Shown one piece after another: positions 1 to 11,897 of a DNA stretch of 53,994 nt. The notes under the pieces were generated by a model that ran no database searches, was not told where the DNA came from, and saw only the letters and a program-made list of their open reading frames with translations. Made by a program: the position numbers and the translations under genes. Source of the stretch: Dichomitus squalens LYAD-421 SS1 (taxonomy: Eukaryota > Basidiomycota > Agaricomycetes > Polyporales > Polyporaceae); NCBI RefSeq assembly GCF_000275845.1, contig NW_006766960.1:34449-88442 (forward strand). Direction: 5' to 3'. Each line of letters starts with the position of its first letter. Positions within the stretch are counted from its first letter, which is position 1.

Positions 1-571
1 CGCCGGTACGACGCTCATCACTATGTTGCCAGGATTTGTGTAATCCTATGTGCGCGCCACGTCAGATCGAGAGGCGGCTTTCGACCCACGCCTCAAGGCA
101 TACAAGTTATACATTATCGACTTTGATCGTTCGCGCAAGCTCGACTTGAAGCCTGGTGTCCAAGGCGCAGTTGCTTTGCCAGAGACTGTGTGCCGTCATC
201 CCAATGGCATCACGCACCTAGATCCGTATTCATGGGACGTCTACTGTGCTGGAACTCTGTTCCTCGAGTACCTGGAGGTGCGTTGCGTCGCAATACCACC
301 ATGTAGTTGACTGATGACGGTATCGCAGACCATCGTTGGCGATAAGCCGCTGCCCCGTATAGTGGACAGATTTGCGCAATGGTTGATCGGTGATGAGCGT
401 GGTTGCAGCGGTGTCTGTCGCTGCCGCCCTACGGCACATCGAGCCAGACAGGTGCTGACCATAGTGCGGTGGGTAATCAATGCCTCAGAACGTTGCGATG
501 ACATCTTCTCCGCGGTCAGCATGATACGTAGGCGACAGTCTTCGACTGCTCAGGACAATGGACACCTATAG
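1..571 (+). pseudogene. Protein-kinase-like gene, copy 1, 3' part, probably broken
   Basis: Only the 3' half is in the window. One exon carries the motif YIIDFDRSRKL (DFD where kinases have DFG) and SWDVYC (kinase subdomain IX). An intron (about 275-328) follows, then a last exon with WLIGDERGC and CRCRPTAHRA, the subdomain XI arginine region, ending in TAG at 571. Just upstream of the DFD exon the expected catalytic-loop sequence (D-L-W-D-G-N in copy 2) is partly recognisable at 33-50, but it lies in another frame and a TAA at 41-43 closes the frame used downstream. I infer a small indel, so this copy is likely a pseudogene. It is one of four copies in the window and closest to copy 2. Activity and substrate are unknown. 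Confidence 0.6.
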
Positions 572-956
572 TCCGCGAGATCATGGGATGTCGCTAGCCG
601 TGCTATGCCGTATACATTCACTATTATTCCAAAGACTGCATGCATTAGGAAGCAATATGGACACGACAATAGACCTCAAGCTTCTTATCAGGCAGATCCC
701 ACCAATGTGGACAATGAGTTCACCTAAGCGACGAAATGATCAACTTGCAGCACTGCGTTCAAGCATCTTTTGCGACAGTCTGATGAAATTGTTTTTATAT
801 ATTGTATACAGAGCAACAAAGTCTTAAAAAGCAGATCGCAAGGGCGAGTACGGGTTGCACGTCTTGATAGTGATTGGACGAAGGTGAGCGAGATCGTCAG
901 TGCTGAGCTCATGAGCACCGGGGAAAGTGATGAGACTTACCGACACCGACGTCTCT

Positions 957-1418
957 TCACTGATTGAGGTCATATTGGGCCATGACGGCTGTGGGGGAAT
1001 CCCGGTATCTTTCGAGTGCCCTTTTCAGACCCTCTCTGTTGAGCTGGGTGTTAGGAGACGGGTTCAAAACCCAGATTGGAACCGGAGCCGCATAAGTGGT
1101 GCTGATCTCATAATTGATCCATGGTGGGTGCGCAGTTTGCGCGGAACCAGGCAACTTGATGAAGACGCAATCGATCTGCCCGACCCGAAACTTGCCAGTT
1201 CTCGAGGTCCGTGCATCGTAAGTCACGAAGACTTCTGGGAGTTCGTCGACCATACCAACGATATGACCCGCAATATGCTTGAGAACCGGGTCAGTCATGA
1301 TGCCAGCGGCTGTCTGTGCAAATTCCTGGCGGTTCGACGAGTCAGCGGATTCTACAGCCCGAGAAGTAGTGAAGGAGTACATACAAAGGCAATGGCGCAC
1401 AAGAAGAATAAGTCGCAA
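957..1418 (-). CDS. Hypothetical coding-like fragment, unrecognised
   Basis: A 153-codon open frame on the minus strand. Its middle and C-terminal parts read like real protein (FRVGQIDCVFIKL, PPWINYEISTTY, REGLKRALERYRDSPTAV), but I recognise no domain. An AG acceptor-like site lies near codon 29, so the true start may be an exon start. A GTAAGT-type donor lies just beyond the stop on this strand, so the gene may continue toward position 1. It sits between two broken kinase-like copies and may itself be a remnant. No function is assigned. Confidence 0.3.
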   Translation of the reverse strand: MRLILLVRHCLCMYSFTTSRAVESADSSNRQEFAQTAAGIMTDPVLKHIAGHIVGMVDELPEVFVTYDARTSRTGKFRVGQIDCVFIKLPGSAQTAHPPWINYEISTTYAAPVPIWVLNPSPNTQLNREGLKRALERYRDSPTAVMAQYDLNQ

Positions 1419-2832
1419 AGATGGTAGTTTGCCACGAAGTCGGGATGATTCACCGTCAGCTATATAGCCGTGAGCGTAGGCTTACGGGTTTCAGCTCCGA
1501 TCGCGATACCTGAGACCCTGTGCCCTGGAAGCGGAGACCACCCGAAGGTCCATGAATCATATGGCTTTCCATCTAGGAGGACGATTCTGCTTTCCAATGT
1601 CTAGACAAAATCGCATCGCATTTGACGGCGGGGATCCGGCGGCAGTTGGGTTACAGCGGTATAGCAGGATTCCTAGGATGGTGCCACGGGTTGTGCCATC
1701 CATCATGCTTCTATTGAGGCCGCCCGTCAGACTCGTGTAGGACCGAAGCTTGATGCTTCGGAGCCTCAGGTTGCAAATTCGAGGAGTACAATCAGTTCAA
1801 TCAGTGGGTGCTCAGAAGATTTGACGGCGTACCGCGGGATGTCATAAAATATTCTAATTGTCTGTCTTCAATGGAGACCGTCTCACGGGTCAGGCGGAGA
1901 TTGAGTCCTCTCCGGCTTCGCATCTGCCTTGCCACTCGTCTTTTTCCCTTCCGCTTCGCAGACGTAGACCTCAGCCGCTTAATCAGTTATTCACTACCAA
2001 AGAATGAAATGCCCAGAGAAAGATGACCCCACCACGGCGATAATCGTTCCGCGCCGGCTATTCCTAGCGTTGAGATGATGAGCGAGCGAAGTTCCCCCTT
2101 CCTGCCACTGCGCCCGCCATCCGAGGATCACATGGAACACAAGATACAGGCTTGCTTATTCGAGTGAGGTAGTCGCGATTCGTCCCAGCTGCCGCACGCA
2201 CGCTACTGATTCCTCATCGCGCTCGAAGTCCGCTGCTTCAGGTCTAGCGGGTCATCGATGCTTCGCGCCACCGGCGCCCGCAACGCGTTCACACGCCGTC
2301 CCAATCTGGCTGATGACGAAACTGCTTGTTGTTTTGACTCGACCGAAGATCGACTGCTCACTGATAGAAGATGAGTCATGGCCGTTCTTCCGTAACAGAA
2401 AGAGGATGTACGTTTCAGATAATCTACAGGTGTGAGTACATTAGCGTCCGTGAATAATGGGGTGGCGCGCCGCCGGGTTGTCGGTCAGTCCTGGGGCAGT
2501 TCTGCTCGATGCTCTGAATGAATCCTCTACGGGAAGGTCACACTTCTGAGATGAAACTCAACGAGCATGCCTCATTAGAAAGATTAGAAGACACTACATG
2601 CCGGTATCAGCATAGGATCCGTGTAGACGGGTAGACTCGTGGGTAGAGAACATAGAACAGCGAGACCAATGGGGGAATGCGACAAGTGACAGGAAGGCAG
2701 AACCAGTGCTCTGTCTTTCGAGCAGATGCAGAGATCGTGGAAAGTTGAGAGTTTCGGTCTCTCGCGATCACCGGGAGAGCACCCAGCTTACGCTCGTCTC
2801 GTATGCGATGGCGCAGCGGTAGACACGTGAAT
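1419..2832. other. Intergenic stretch, no supported gene
   Basis: Only short overlapping open frames without recognisable domains. The kinase-like copy 2 should have its first exon and most of its second exon here, but neither is recognisable. Confidence 0.5.
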
Positions 2833-3631
2833 CACGTCATACCTTGTGAAGTGGTTCGTTCCGACAAGGTGCTGGCGATCATGCCGCGACTTGACGCAGT
2901 GAACATGGTGTTGAATCCAAAGCTCAGCTCAATACTGGATGTCATTGACCAAATTCTAGAGGTCAGTTGAGATCAATTCTATGCGACGTCCTGGCTCACG
3001 TACAACGTGATCTCAGGGAGTGGCGTATCTGCACGACCAGCGAATCGCCCATATGGTACGTATTCATGTTTCACGTCCTGATCAGCAAGCTCAGTAGACT
3101 TCTTCGATTCAGGATCTATGGGATGGCAATGTCCTCGCAGCAACGGAACAAGAGGCACGTCGCGTGGAGGCTGGACGGGTTTATATCATCGACTTCGACC
3201 GGTCGCGGCGACTCCCGCTGAAGCCCGGTGTTCAAGGCCCTGTGTCTCTACCCGACACCGTCTGCCGCCACCCTCCTGGCATCACGCAATTGGATCCTTA
3301 TTCTTGGGATGTGTACTGCATAGGAGACATGTTGCGCTCTTATCTGCGGGTAGGACTGTTGACCGAGGAATTCTCACTGACTACTTCCTCCAAGGCTATG
3401 TATCGCGAGAAGCCTATTGCTAGTATAGCTCGCCTATACGTGAATTGGCTGATTGGCAATGAACGTGGATGCAAGGCCGCCTGTCGTTGCCGTCCAACGG
3501 CGCATCGCGCGAGGCAGGTGCTAACTATAGTGCGATGGGCAAACCTCGTATCTGAGGTTTGCAGGAACGTCAGACATTATTGGATCCTTCCTGCTGGTAA
3601 GCAGCCGGTCTCTCCAGCTCGAAGCTTGTGA
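2833..3631 (+). pseudogene. Protein-kinase-like gene, copy 2, 5'-truncated
   Basis: Four exons can be read: end of exon 2 (2833-2961, HVIPCEVVRSDKVLAIMPRL), exon 3 (3017-3055, GVAYLHDQRIAHM), exon 4 (3113-3349, starting DLWDGNVLAAT, then YIIDFDRSRRL and SWDVYC) and exon 5 (3395-3631, WLIGNERGC...CRCRPTAHRA). Introns are phase 0 as in copies 3 and 4. The catalytic loop is present as HMDLWDGN across the exon 3/4 junction (catalytic Asp and Asn kept) and DFG is DFD. The N-terminal exon and the beta-3 lysine segment found in copies 3 and 4 are missing upstream, so the gene is 5'-truncated. What remains downstream is open to a TGA at 3629-3631. An unassembled or diverged upstream exon cannot be excluded. 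Confidence 0.65.
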
Positions 3632-4640
3632 GACTCGTATCTTGATATGTTGGAGCTATTGGTGCCATTTGCTCACGGGGACTGAGACACAAGCAGATGT
3701 ATCATTTGTTACACTGATTTCTGTAAAGACGCCACACTAGCGTGAATGCAGTACGTACAAGGGGAGTGGCGAGGGGGGAGATTCTGTTGTGACCATCGTG
3801 AGGTTGCCGTGAAGTCGATTCGGCTTGACTGTCCCCCGTCTGACATCAAGATGGATATTCTTGGTGGACAGGCGTCTACCTCAGATGGTAGTATCCTTGT
3901 GCCCTGGAGACCGCCTACAGAATTACAGAACGTGCGTGTTTGCATTTCAGAGGACGGCACCTTGCCTTTTACAAAAGATCACAGTTGGTTCGTCTCTATC
4001 AGATGTCGAGTTTTCTGGGTGGGGTGATAGTAGGGTCACGCTTCGAGTGAAGCCGTTCGCAAACAGACGACTGCGCCGGACGACGGTCGGATTTCTGCGA
4101 GATAGCAGCTTCGGGAGTGAGATCGTAGTGCGGTTCCTCGAGGAGGTCGGCGGCCGGTCACTGGGGGTTTGGAATCGGTTGTGAGCTCCCTCGTGGAAGG
4201 AGGTGATATCGAGCTTAGAGACCAACTTGTTTAGATCTGATCCAATCCGCGAAACAAGAAGGAACCCCGCATGCTCAGACTGCTCACGGTGTTCTGGGGT
4301 TGTCTGGGGCTCACAAGACTGTTGAAGAGGACTGGTATCTGCTGAAGAAACCGGCAATTGAAGATAAGATGTGACGGGACATGGAGAATTGTCGTGGTGC
4401 CGCCGACGCGCGCAATACGTCATAGATATCGAGTTAAAGACGAAGACTGTCTGCTTTGTTCGAATGGCGTCCATAAAAGATGAGGGTGGGAGTCATTGAT
4501 ACTCCAGTGAGACGGTGCTGGTGGGAGGCGGAGCACGATCACGTGGGGAAGCTGCGCGTATGGCCGGGGCTGAGGCCGACTGCGAGCCCTGCGACGGTGA
4601 ACCCTGCGACTGCGAGCCCACACTCGCTCCCGCCCGCGAC
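3632..4640. other. Intergenic stretch with overlapping unrecognised ORFs
   Basis: Holds open frames on both strands (about 3746-4027 on + and 3947-4474 on -). None shows a domain or splice pattern I can support. The right part is the upstream region of the GH15 gene. Confidence 0.4.
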
Positions 4641-4647
4641 TTATAAG
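4641..4647 (+). promoter_or_regulatory. TATA-like element upstream of GH15 gene
   Basis: TTATAAG lies 37 nt before the ATG at 4678 and is followed by a repeated AAGCCC tract. This supports translation from 4678 rather than from an in-frame ATG at 4480, which would place the TATA-like site inside the coding region. Inference from sequence only. Confidence 0.3.
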
Positions 4648-4677
4648 CCCAAGCCCAAGCCCAAGCCCACGCTGACG

Positions 4678-7600
4678 ATGTCCCAATCCGCATCCACGTT
4701 CGCGATGAACGTCTGCCAGCCCAACCCCGAATCCAGAGACTATCTCCCCATCGCCGACCATGGCTTGTGAGTCCCTGCCCACCCCCTCCCTCCCCTCGAG
4801 TCTCATTAACACCCCCTTCGTGTAGAATTGGCAACCTGCGCACCGCTGCCCTCGTATGTCCCCTCCTCATCTATCAGCCCTAATCTCTCACCCCCTCCTG
4901 CTCTCCATCCCAGGTCAGCATCGATGGTTCCAGTCAGTCCCTTCCGCCTCCCTTCTCTTCTCCCGTCCCATCCTTCTCTTCCCCAACCCCGCCATCATCC
5001 CGTGTGTCTTCCCATCACGTATGCCCTAATATCCCCCCTTAGTCGAGAGCTACTGTGTCCCCAACTTCGACTCTCCCTCTGTCTTTGCCCGCATCCTCGA
5101 CAAGGACAAGGTCCGTTTCAATCTCGTTCAGTACACCATGTACCCCTCATCTCGCCCAACTTAGGGTGGCCATTTCTCCATCACCCCAATCAAGCCCTTC
5201 ACCACCAAACAGAACTACTTGCCCAACTCAAACGTAGGGCCTCTCGTCTGTCCAGATCACCTGCCTTCTCACTTGAACCTCGCAGATCCTCCAAACCAAG
5301 TGCATATCGCGCCACTCACACCAGACTCCCACTGACCTCCTTCCAGGTTCCTCAACGAAGAAGGCGTAGCCACCGTCACCGGTCAGTCTCATCACGCCCT
5401 GCGCAAGCCTCATCCTTCGAGCTCACCCCCCTCCTCAGACTACCTCCCCCGCCAGCCCAGCAGCGCCACCGCCCGCCCGCTCCTCGCATGGCTCATCCGC
5501 CGCGTCGAGGTCATCCGCGGCACCATGCCCCTCCGCGTCGAGTGCGCCCCCGCCTTCAACTACGCACGCTCCCCCCACACCACCGACATCGACATCGACA
5601 CCTCCGTCGCCGCCGCCGAGCCCGCAGACTCCCCCACCGCCCCCCACCACACCGCCGTCTTCGACTCCAAGGAGGCCAACCTCAAGCTCGACCTCCGCTA
5701 CGTCGCCGAGCACGTCCTCGACGACCTCCCCGACCCGGAGGTTCAGTTCCACTACCTCGACCTCGAGCACAAGGGGCACAAGGGCAAGGGCGTCTGGACC
5801 GAGATCACGCTGAGGGAGGGCCAGGTCCTCACCTTCGTCCTCCGCACCCCGCCGGAGGTCCACTTGCCCGCTCAGGCCCGCCCGACGCACAAGACCGCGA
5901 GGGAACTGGGCGTGCCGTACGACAGTGCGTTGGTCATCGCGCGCTCAGAGATCCCGATTGACGCGAGAGCTTGGTTGCACAGAGCTTGTCGCGGGCGCGT
6001 CGAGCCTCCGTCCCCGGGATGACCCGATCTTGACCAAAGTGCGATCTCCTCGTCCTCGTTCTCTCGGCATCACACTGACGCTCCATTACTACCTTCGTAG
6101 GAGCTTTTGCGCGAACTTCTCGAGGTGCGCACGCTGCCGTCCCGTACAACCCGTCCCGCTGATCGACTCCTCACAGCAAACGAACAGGTACTGGACGTCC
6201 TGGATCGGCCGCTCCACCTACTCCGGCTCGTGGAAGGAAGCCGTCAACCGCAGCGCGCTCGCGCTCAAGCTCCTCATCTACGAGCCCACTGGGGCGGTCA
6301 TCGCGAGCCCGACGTTCAGCCTCCCAGAGTATATCGGCGGCACGAGGAACTGGGACTACCGGTGCGTCGGCGGCCGCCGTAAGCTCTGCTATTACCGTTT
6401 CTCAGAGCTGTACCGCGGTCCTATAGTGCCTCTTGGATCCGCGACTCGTCCTTCATCCTGTACGCACTCATCCGACTTGGGTTCACCTATGAAGCGAACG
6501 GTGCGCACTATTCGCGTGTATGATCGACTTGTGCTTTGATACACCCGTGGCCCTACAGCGTACATGGAGTTCATCTTCGAGCGCGTGCGTACGCGGGATC
6601 CGGACGGCTCGCTTAAGATCATGTACGATTGATCTTCTCCGGACTGCTCGGGTCTCCGCTCACACTCGCGTTGCTTCGGAATGGTCCACGCCACATAGGT
6701 ACACTATTCACGGTGAGTCGGTTTGCAAGCGCTTATACGCCCGGCGTGGCTGACGTTAGGTCGCGACGTAGGTGAGAAAGAGTTCCCGGAAGAAGAGCTA
6801 TGGCACCTTGATGGCTACAAGGGATCGAAGCCCGTACGGTGCGCCTGTGTCCTTGGAGGCGTCACGAGTGGCATCGTCTGATACGGCTGCGCGTTCCAGA
6901 ATTGGGAACGGCGCAATAGATCACGTACAGTTGGTGTGTCTCCGTGCGCGCTCCTGCTAGCATCCGGGCTCGCTCATGCACCCCCTGTTCACCAGGACAT
7001 TTACGGCGAGCTGTATGTATGCGCCTCTCCCTCATAGGCCAGTGCTGATGGAGATGCTCCTACAGTATGGATTGTATATACCTCTCACAGAAGGTGAGTT
7101 CTGTCCGTCTTTCTCGACTTTCAAGCATTCAAGCGTTTGCGCCATAGTTTGGACGCCCCTTGGTACGTCAATCATATGGATCTATATTCGTATCTGCGGC
7201 TGATCCGTTCGAGGAAAGGGGTACGACACTTGGTGAGACACCCACTAGGGATGCACATCCCTGCGTTTTGCTGATAGCCGTTCATCCCAGGGTCGCCGTG
7301 CGCGAGATGTATGTGCAAAGTCGACCAAACGATGATTGAAACGATTCCTGACGGACGTGTCGTCTTTTCAGCGTAGAATGTGAGCAGTCAGACTCTGAGC
7401 GGGGTCCTCACACCTAAGCGCTATTCGATGCAGTCGTCATCGCACATGTCGATGAGCCGGACTTGTATGTTTGTCCTGTCTACTCCGCCCTCTCATCGTA
7501 CTGACCGTTTCACAGGTCCATATGGTGTGTTTGTCCATAAATCCTCATCCCTAACGAGCTATTGAACTATCGTAATGTCTCCAGGGAAGTCCGGAACCGC

Positions 7601-8734
7601 CATAGACACTTCACGGTAAGGATCACACCCAAGCACTGCAACAAGATGCTAACCACAGTGCGGTCTCTCAGTATTCGAAGGCAAGCATTCATGCTCATTG
7701 ATAACGGTCGACATCGACGCTATCAACATCTAGGTCATGATGTGGGTCGCGATCGACCGTGGTAAGTCGTCTCTGCTCTGCATAGCGGGGATCTGTGCGC
7801 CCCGCATTCATCGATGGTACTGACTTATTCATTAGGCATCCGACTCGCAGAGAAGCGCTCTCTCCCGTGCCTGCGTCGCACTGCCTGGTACGAGGCACGG
7901 GACCGGCTCTATGAAGACATCATGCAGAAGGGGTACAACAAGGAGAAGCAGTTCTTTGCGCAGAGCTACGAGGACCTGGACATCCTCGACTCGTCGCTGC
8001 TCATCATGCCGCTCGTGTTCTTCTCTACGCCCGTAAGCGACCTGCAGCGATAATTGGGCTTCGCAGCAACGCGCATGCTGATCGCACTGGTTACAGGCCG
8101 ATCCGCGCTTCTTGAATACGCTCAAGGCTGTTTTGATGTCTCCCGAGCGCGGTGGTTTGACGTCGAATGTGAGTTGGGCCTCTTGTACATATGTATTGCG
8201 CTCGACAAGCTCATAGTAACACGGTCGCAGGGTCTCGTCTACCGCTACGATGTATCAAAGACGGACGACGGCGTCGGCGGAGAGGAGGGCACCTTCTGTC
8301 TCTGCACCCTCTGGTGAGCTGCTATCGACGCGTCTGGTTGTTTCTGTTTGTGTTTTTATGTTGCGTGCACTCAGGTGCATTGAGGCGCTCGCCCGCGCAG
8401 GGGAGTACGACAGAGCGATGCTCAACAAGGCCGTCGCAATGTTCGAGGTGCGTTCTCGCTCTACAGGGGCACACCCTCCGCAGACCAGTGACCTCAGTCG
8501 AGATACACAGGACTTCCTGCAATACGGCAACCATCTTGGGTTGTGCACGGAGGAGATCTCGGCCGCTGGGGACGCGTTGGGCAACGCCGTCCAAGGGTTC
8601 ACGTACGTCGTCCTTGGCTGCCCAGTGGTTTCTTGAGAGTGGTGTGATAACCCTGTGTTGGCACCGCTAGGCATGTCACGCTTATCTCCGCTGCATACAA
8701 TCTGTCGCGGATGGGCGCGAAGACAAGGGGCTGA
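4678..8734 (+). CDS. GH15 family glycoside hydrolase (trehalase/glucoamylase-like)
   Basis: Predicted 708 aa from about 33 exons; exon lengths sum to 2,127 nt with phase kept throughout. The N-terminal domain has [40 protein letters not shown] and GGHFSI, typical of the trehalase-like beta-sandwich that precedes the (alpha/alpha)6 barrel. The barrel shows [36 protein letters not shown] and IYGELMDCIYL, with the two acidic motifs of GH15: SIWEVR (Glu about 494) and LCTEEIS (Glu about 671/672). GH15 enzymes hydrolyse alpha-glucosidic bonds with inversion; the substrate (trehalose or an alpha-glucan) cannot be decided here. No signal peptide is visible, so an intracellular role is likely. Oddities are micro-exons of 8 nt (7372-7379) and 9 nt (7516-7524, 7672-7680) and a GC-AG intron starting at 7681. 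The first exon is 4678-4766 and the last 8671-8734. Confidence 0.9.
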
Positions 8735-9113
8735 AAGCTCTGCCCGAAGGTAGGAAGCAGTGTATCAGAAGTCAGGGGATCCGCCTGTTGCGCCACTCCA
8801 TGTATGTGTATTGAGACCTATCCGTGTACCACGTTCGGCTTCGATTCCCCAAATCGCAACTATGATTCCTCGAAGCTTCGGCGATGTCATCTGCTAAGGT
8901 TCAAATTGCGATGAATTCATGATCGGAGTTCTGTGTTAGAGTGTCTGTGAACACCTTTGCCCCATGGAAGAAACTGACTAGATGAGACTGGTCACTTTCG
9001 GGCAGCTCATAGGGACACATTCTTTGCTCTGCGCGTATATGCACAGTAAAGCCCCCTAGGTGAACTGATTCATCTACGGAATTGGCAAAACAATTACCCG
9101 TTGAACCCAATAA
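8735..9113. other. Intergenic: 3' flank of GH15 gene and of tRNA-Gly
   Basis: No gene seen. It holds the GH15 3' UTR and the downstream side of the minus-strand tRNA. Confidence 0.5.
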
Positions 9114-9184
9114 TGCATTGAGGGGGAATCGAACCCCCGGCGGGTCGATGGCAACGACCCAGGTTACCACTACCCCATTAATGC
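9114..9184 (-). tRNA. tRNA-Gly (anticodon GCC)
   Basis: On the minus strand a 71-nt cloverleaf can be folded. The acceptor is GCATTAA paired with TCAATGC (one A-C mismatch at pair 6). The D arm is GGGT/ACCT with the AGTGGTA loop (box A region). The anticodon stem is GGTCG/CGACC with loop TTGCCAT giving anticodon GCC, and there is a 4-nt variable loop. The T arm is GGGGG-TTCGATT-CCCCC (box B). No intron. The mismatch means a pseudo-tRNA is possible but less likely. Confidence 0.85.
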
Positions 9185-9215
9185 GTACTGTTGCGGGGTC
9201 TCAAACTATGATATA

Positions 9216-9901
9216 CAGTGATGAACGGCTCCTTGGGACACCATGGGTCCTTGGGACACTACCCAATTTGCCGCTCCCCTCCCAATGCACTGACCAGAAA
9301 TAATTCATATATGTATATAATATCCTTGCACCTGTACCGCCCCTGAATTTCAGGTGATCAGACGGATTCATGAAGTCGCTACCCCGATTTTTGTAGAGGA
9401 AATCCTGAGAAAAGCAATTGTGTGACTGAATCAGGACAAGATCATGCATGCTTATGATGACTGATTCTCTTAAAATTGGCTATGCATAAACATTGCATTC
9501 ATAACATCCTGTTCCCAGCGTTTTGAGGTGATATTCGAAGGGAGGGCCTGGATACTCGTTTCAACGGTGGGACAAGTGGTCCCTCGCTCGTTGGGCCGGG
9601 CGTTTATATGTCAATTACCCATATCGGGCCTCGGCTAACGTCGGCTAGAAGCGTTCTCATCTCTACAAGGAAATTAAGCGCTTGTCCCAAGGACCCATGG
9701 AGGCACGCCGCACGATAACGGAAAACTCACAACAGTTCCTTCGATCTGGTTCATACGCCCTTGGTTCATCCCACAATTACAGGTGAGCATACTTCATGTG
9801 ATGCTTTATATAACTACCTACTTCGATTTGAACAGAAGGGACAGGGATCGGCATAATACAGGGACCACGATTTGACTGTCCCAAGGACCCGTTAATCACT
9901 G
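9216..9901. mobile_element. Tc1/mariner-type non-autonomous element (MITE), 686 bp
   Basis: The ends are 25-bp terminal inverted repeats, 9216-9240 and 9877-9901, identical at 23 of 25 positions and starting CAGTGAT. TA dinucleotides flank both ends (9214-9215, 9902-9903), as expected for the TA target-site duplication of Tc1/mariner/pogo elements. A second, perfect 17-bp inverted pair lies inside (9241-9257 and 9684-9700) and shares the core GTCCTTGGGAC with the termini, probably additional transposase-binding sites. No transposase ORF is present, so it would depend on a source element elsewhere. It lies 31 bp from the tRNA-Gly gene. Confidence 0.8.
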
Positions 9902-10659
9902 TATGTGCACAATAAATACCGAGAGGGGTTACACACGTCTTAACACTACTTCTTTGCCACGCTGACTAAATATGTAAATATCACCCGCCGGGCACTGTCC
10001 ACTCGGACTATCAGACTTAGCTTGTGGCTGCATCTTCGTCTAGTACTTTGCCGTGGAATACATACCGAGTGCGCATTCTTAAGGATTTGATGTAGATCAA
10101 AACCTGACGTCATTTACTTGTCATACACTCAAATACTCGAGAGTATGAGGTGCAACATGGAAGTGGTGACGTTGTTTGTCACAGGTTCGTCATATGATGG
10201 ACACAACCGATCGACTCACGGTCAACGGCGCGTGCTTGCTGGAGTTTTAGTCTAAGGGACTAGGTGGTCAGGTGCATTGGACTTAAGCAGATGACCGCTC
10301 ATATGGCCTGATGGCTCTCCCGCTCGTGGTCTTTGTTGCTGCTAATTAGCGACATTTGATGGCGAGTGGACGCACGGGGGTAAGCTCCTTGTCGGCTCGG
10401 CCGCCACGCCAGACCATATGACGAGACGGTAGGCCGTTGTCTCTTGCGCGTCGGTATGTCTTCAGCATCAGCATCAGCATCTCAACCGCGCTCCATGGTC
10501 GATGTTTCCACTTTGAACATTTGGGCACCCGCGCTAGAGGACGCACTAGAGGGCGCCACAGAGGATGCATTCCGGATAGAAAAACGAGACTGAGAATCTT
10601 GCGTCCTAGTCATCAAGCCTCCCATCAAGCCTCCCATCCTCCCCCACCAGCAATCCAGC
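9902..10659. other. Intergenic, upstream region of SDR gene
   Basis: No gene seen. A short ATCAGC triplication occurs near 10465 and a duplicated TCCCATCAAGCC lies just upstream of the SDR start codon. Confidence 0.45.
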
Positions 10660-11897
10660 ATGAGCGCGCCGACGTCGAACGAGAAGCGGGTCGCAATCAT
10701 AACCGGGGCCGCCGAAGGCATCGGACGAGGCATTGCGCTTCGGCTTGCCAAGGACGGCTACGAGTTGGGCCTGTTCGATCTGCCCAGGTCGAAAGACCGG
10801 CTAGAGGAACTCGCGAACACGTTGCGGAGCGAGCACAAGACGCGGGTCGCGACCGTCTTCGGGGACGTCTCCAAGGAAGAGGACGTGAAGCGGCTGGTCG
10901 ACACGGTCGTGCAGGAGCTTGGGTCGCTCTACGCGGTACGAGATCGGCCTGCTTCCACCCGAGGGACGCGTTTGTGCTGAGTCGGGGGTGCTCGTAGATC
11001 GTCGCGAACGCGGGTGTGGCGATCAATCGTGTCCTGCATGAGAGTATGGCCCGCCTCCCATCTGCCTTTGGTTAGAGCTCAGTGTGACCATCCTGCCAGC
11101 GCCCACCGAGGAACTCGACCGACTGCTCAACATCAACGTCAAGGGAGTGTGGTTCTCGTACAAGTATGCCGCGATCCAGCTCATCAAGCAAGGCAAGGGC
11201 GGGCGCATCATCGGCGCGGCGTCCATTGCCGGCAAGAGAGGTACGGATTTCCACCCTTTCCGCTGCAGTACTAGTGTGCGTGTGCACTCACGATGCTCCG
11301 TGGCTTGCCTGCGTTCGTAGGACTCCCGCAGCACTCCGCGTACTGCGCGACGAAGTTCGCCGTCCGGGGTCTGACCCAAGCCGCCGCACTGGACTACGGC
11401 CAGTACGGAATCACGGTGAACGCTTATGCCCCTGGTACCATCGATACCCCGCTCCGTGCGTCTGCTGTACCTGCGCCCCCTCTGAAGAATGATTGACGTA
11501 TTTCTGAGCAGTCCAGGAGATTGACGACTATCACAACAAAGTTGGCGGACAGCCCAAGGGCGCGTGGAAGAGCACGGTAAGTGCTCGACGGCATACCTTA
11601 CTACGCCGCTGGTCGAGTGCTGAACGTATACTGTGCAGTTCCAGAACTCGCTTGGACGGATCGGGCAGCCTAGTGAAATTGCCGGTCTCGTGTCTTTCCT
11701 TGTGTCCGACGATTCGTCCTATGTCACCGGTGAGTATCTGCAGGCGTGGAAGGTGTGGGAACGTTCTCATCTGGCTTTCGTTCATTCTGCGCAGGGCAAA
11801 CTGTGAGTGCAGCCCTGGCTTTCTGTGACGATCGTGGACCGTGCTCTCATACGTCTCTTCGCAGTATATCGCAGATGGAGGGATACACTTTGACTGA
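10660..11897 (+). CDS. Short-chain dehydrogenase/reductase, acetoin/2,3-butanediol dehydrogenase type
   Basis: Eight exons (first 10660-10935, last 11865-11897), 272 aa. A classical Rossmann SDR: cofactor motif TGAAEGIG at residues 15-22, NAG near 95-97, catalytic Ser157 (AASIAGKR), Tyr170 and Lys174 (YCATK). The C-terminal half ([57 protein letters not shown]) resembles diacetyl/acetoin reductases that interconvert diacetyl, acetoin and 2,3-butanediol with NAD(H). Substrate identity is inferred from overall resemblance only. Exon 7 is 8 nt (11795-11802). It lies on the same strand as the P450 about 0.7 kb downstream; a joint pathway is possible but unproven. No targeting signal, so probably cytosolic. 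Confidence 0.85.

Noticed and set aside
4828..5961. A 377-codon open frame on + overlapping the GH15 gene
   Set aside because: It runs through several well-supported introns and is highly Pro/Arg-rich; the GH15 protein motifs are in other frames.
4641..8734. GH15 start at the in-frame ATG 4480
   Set aside because: It would add 66 residues without similarity to the family and place the TATA-like site inside the coding sequence.
10437..10997. 186-codon + frame overlapping the SDR start
   Set aside because: Low-complexity Arg/His-rich shadow of the SDR exon in another frame.
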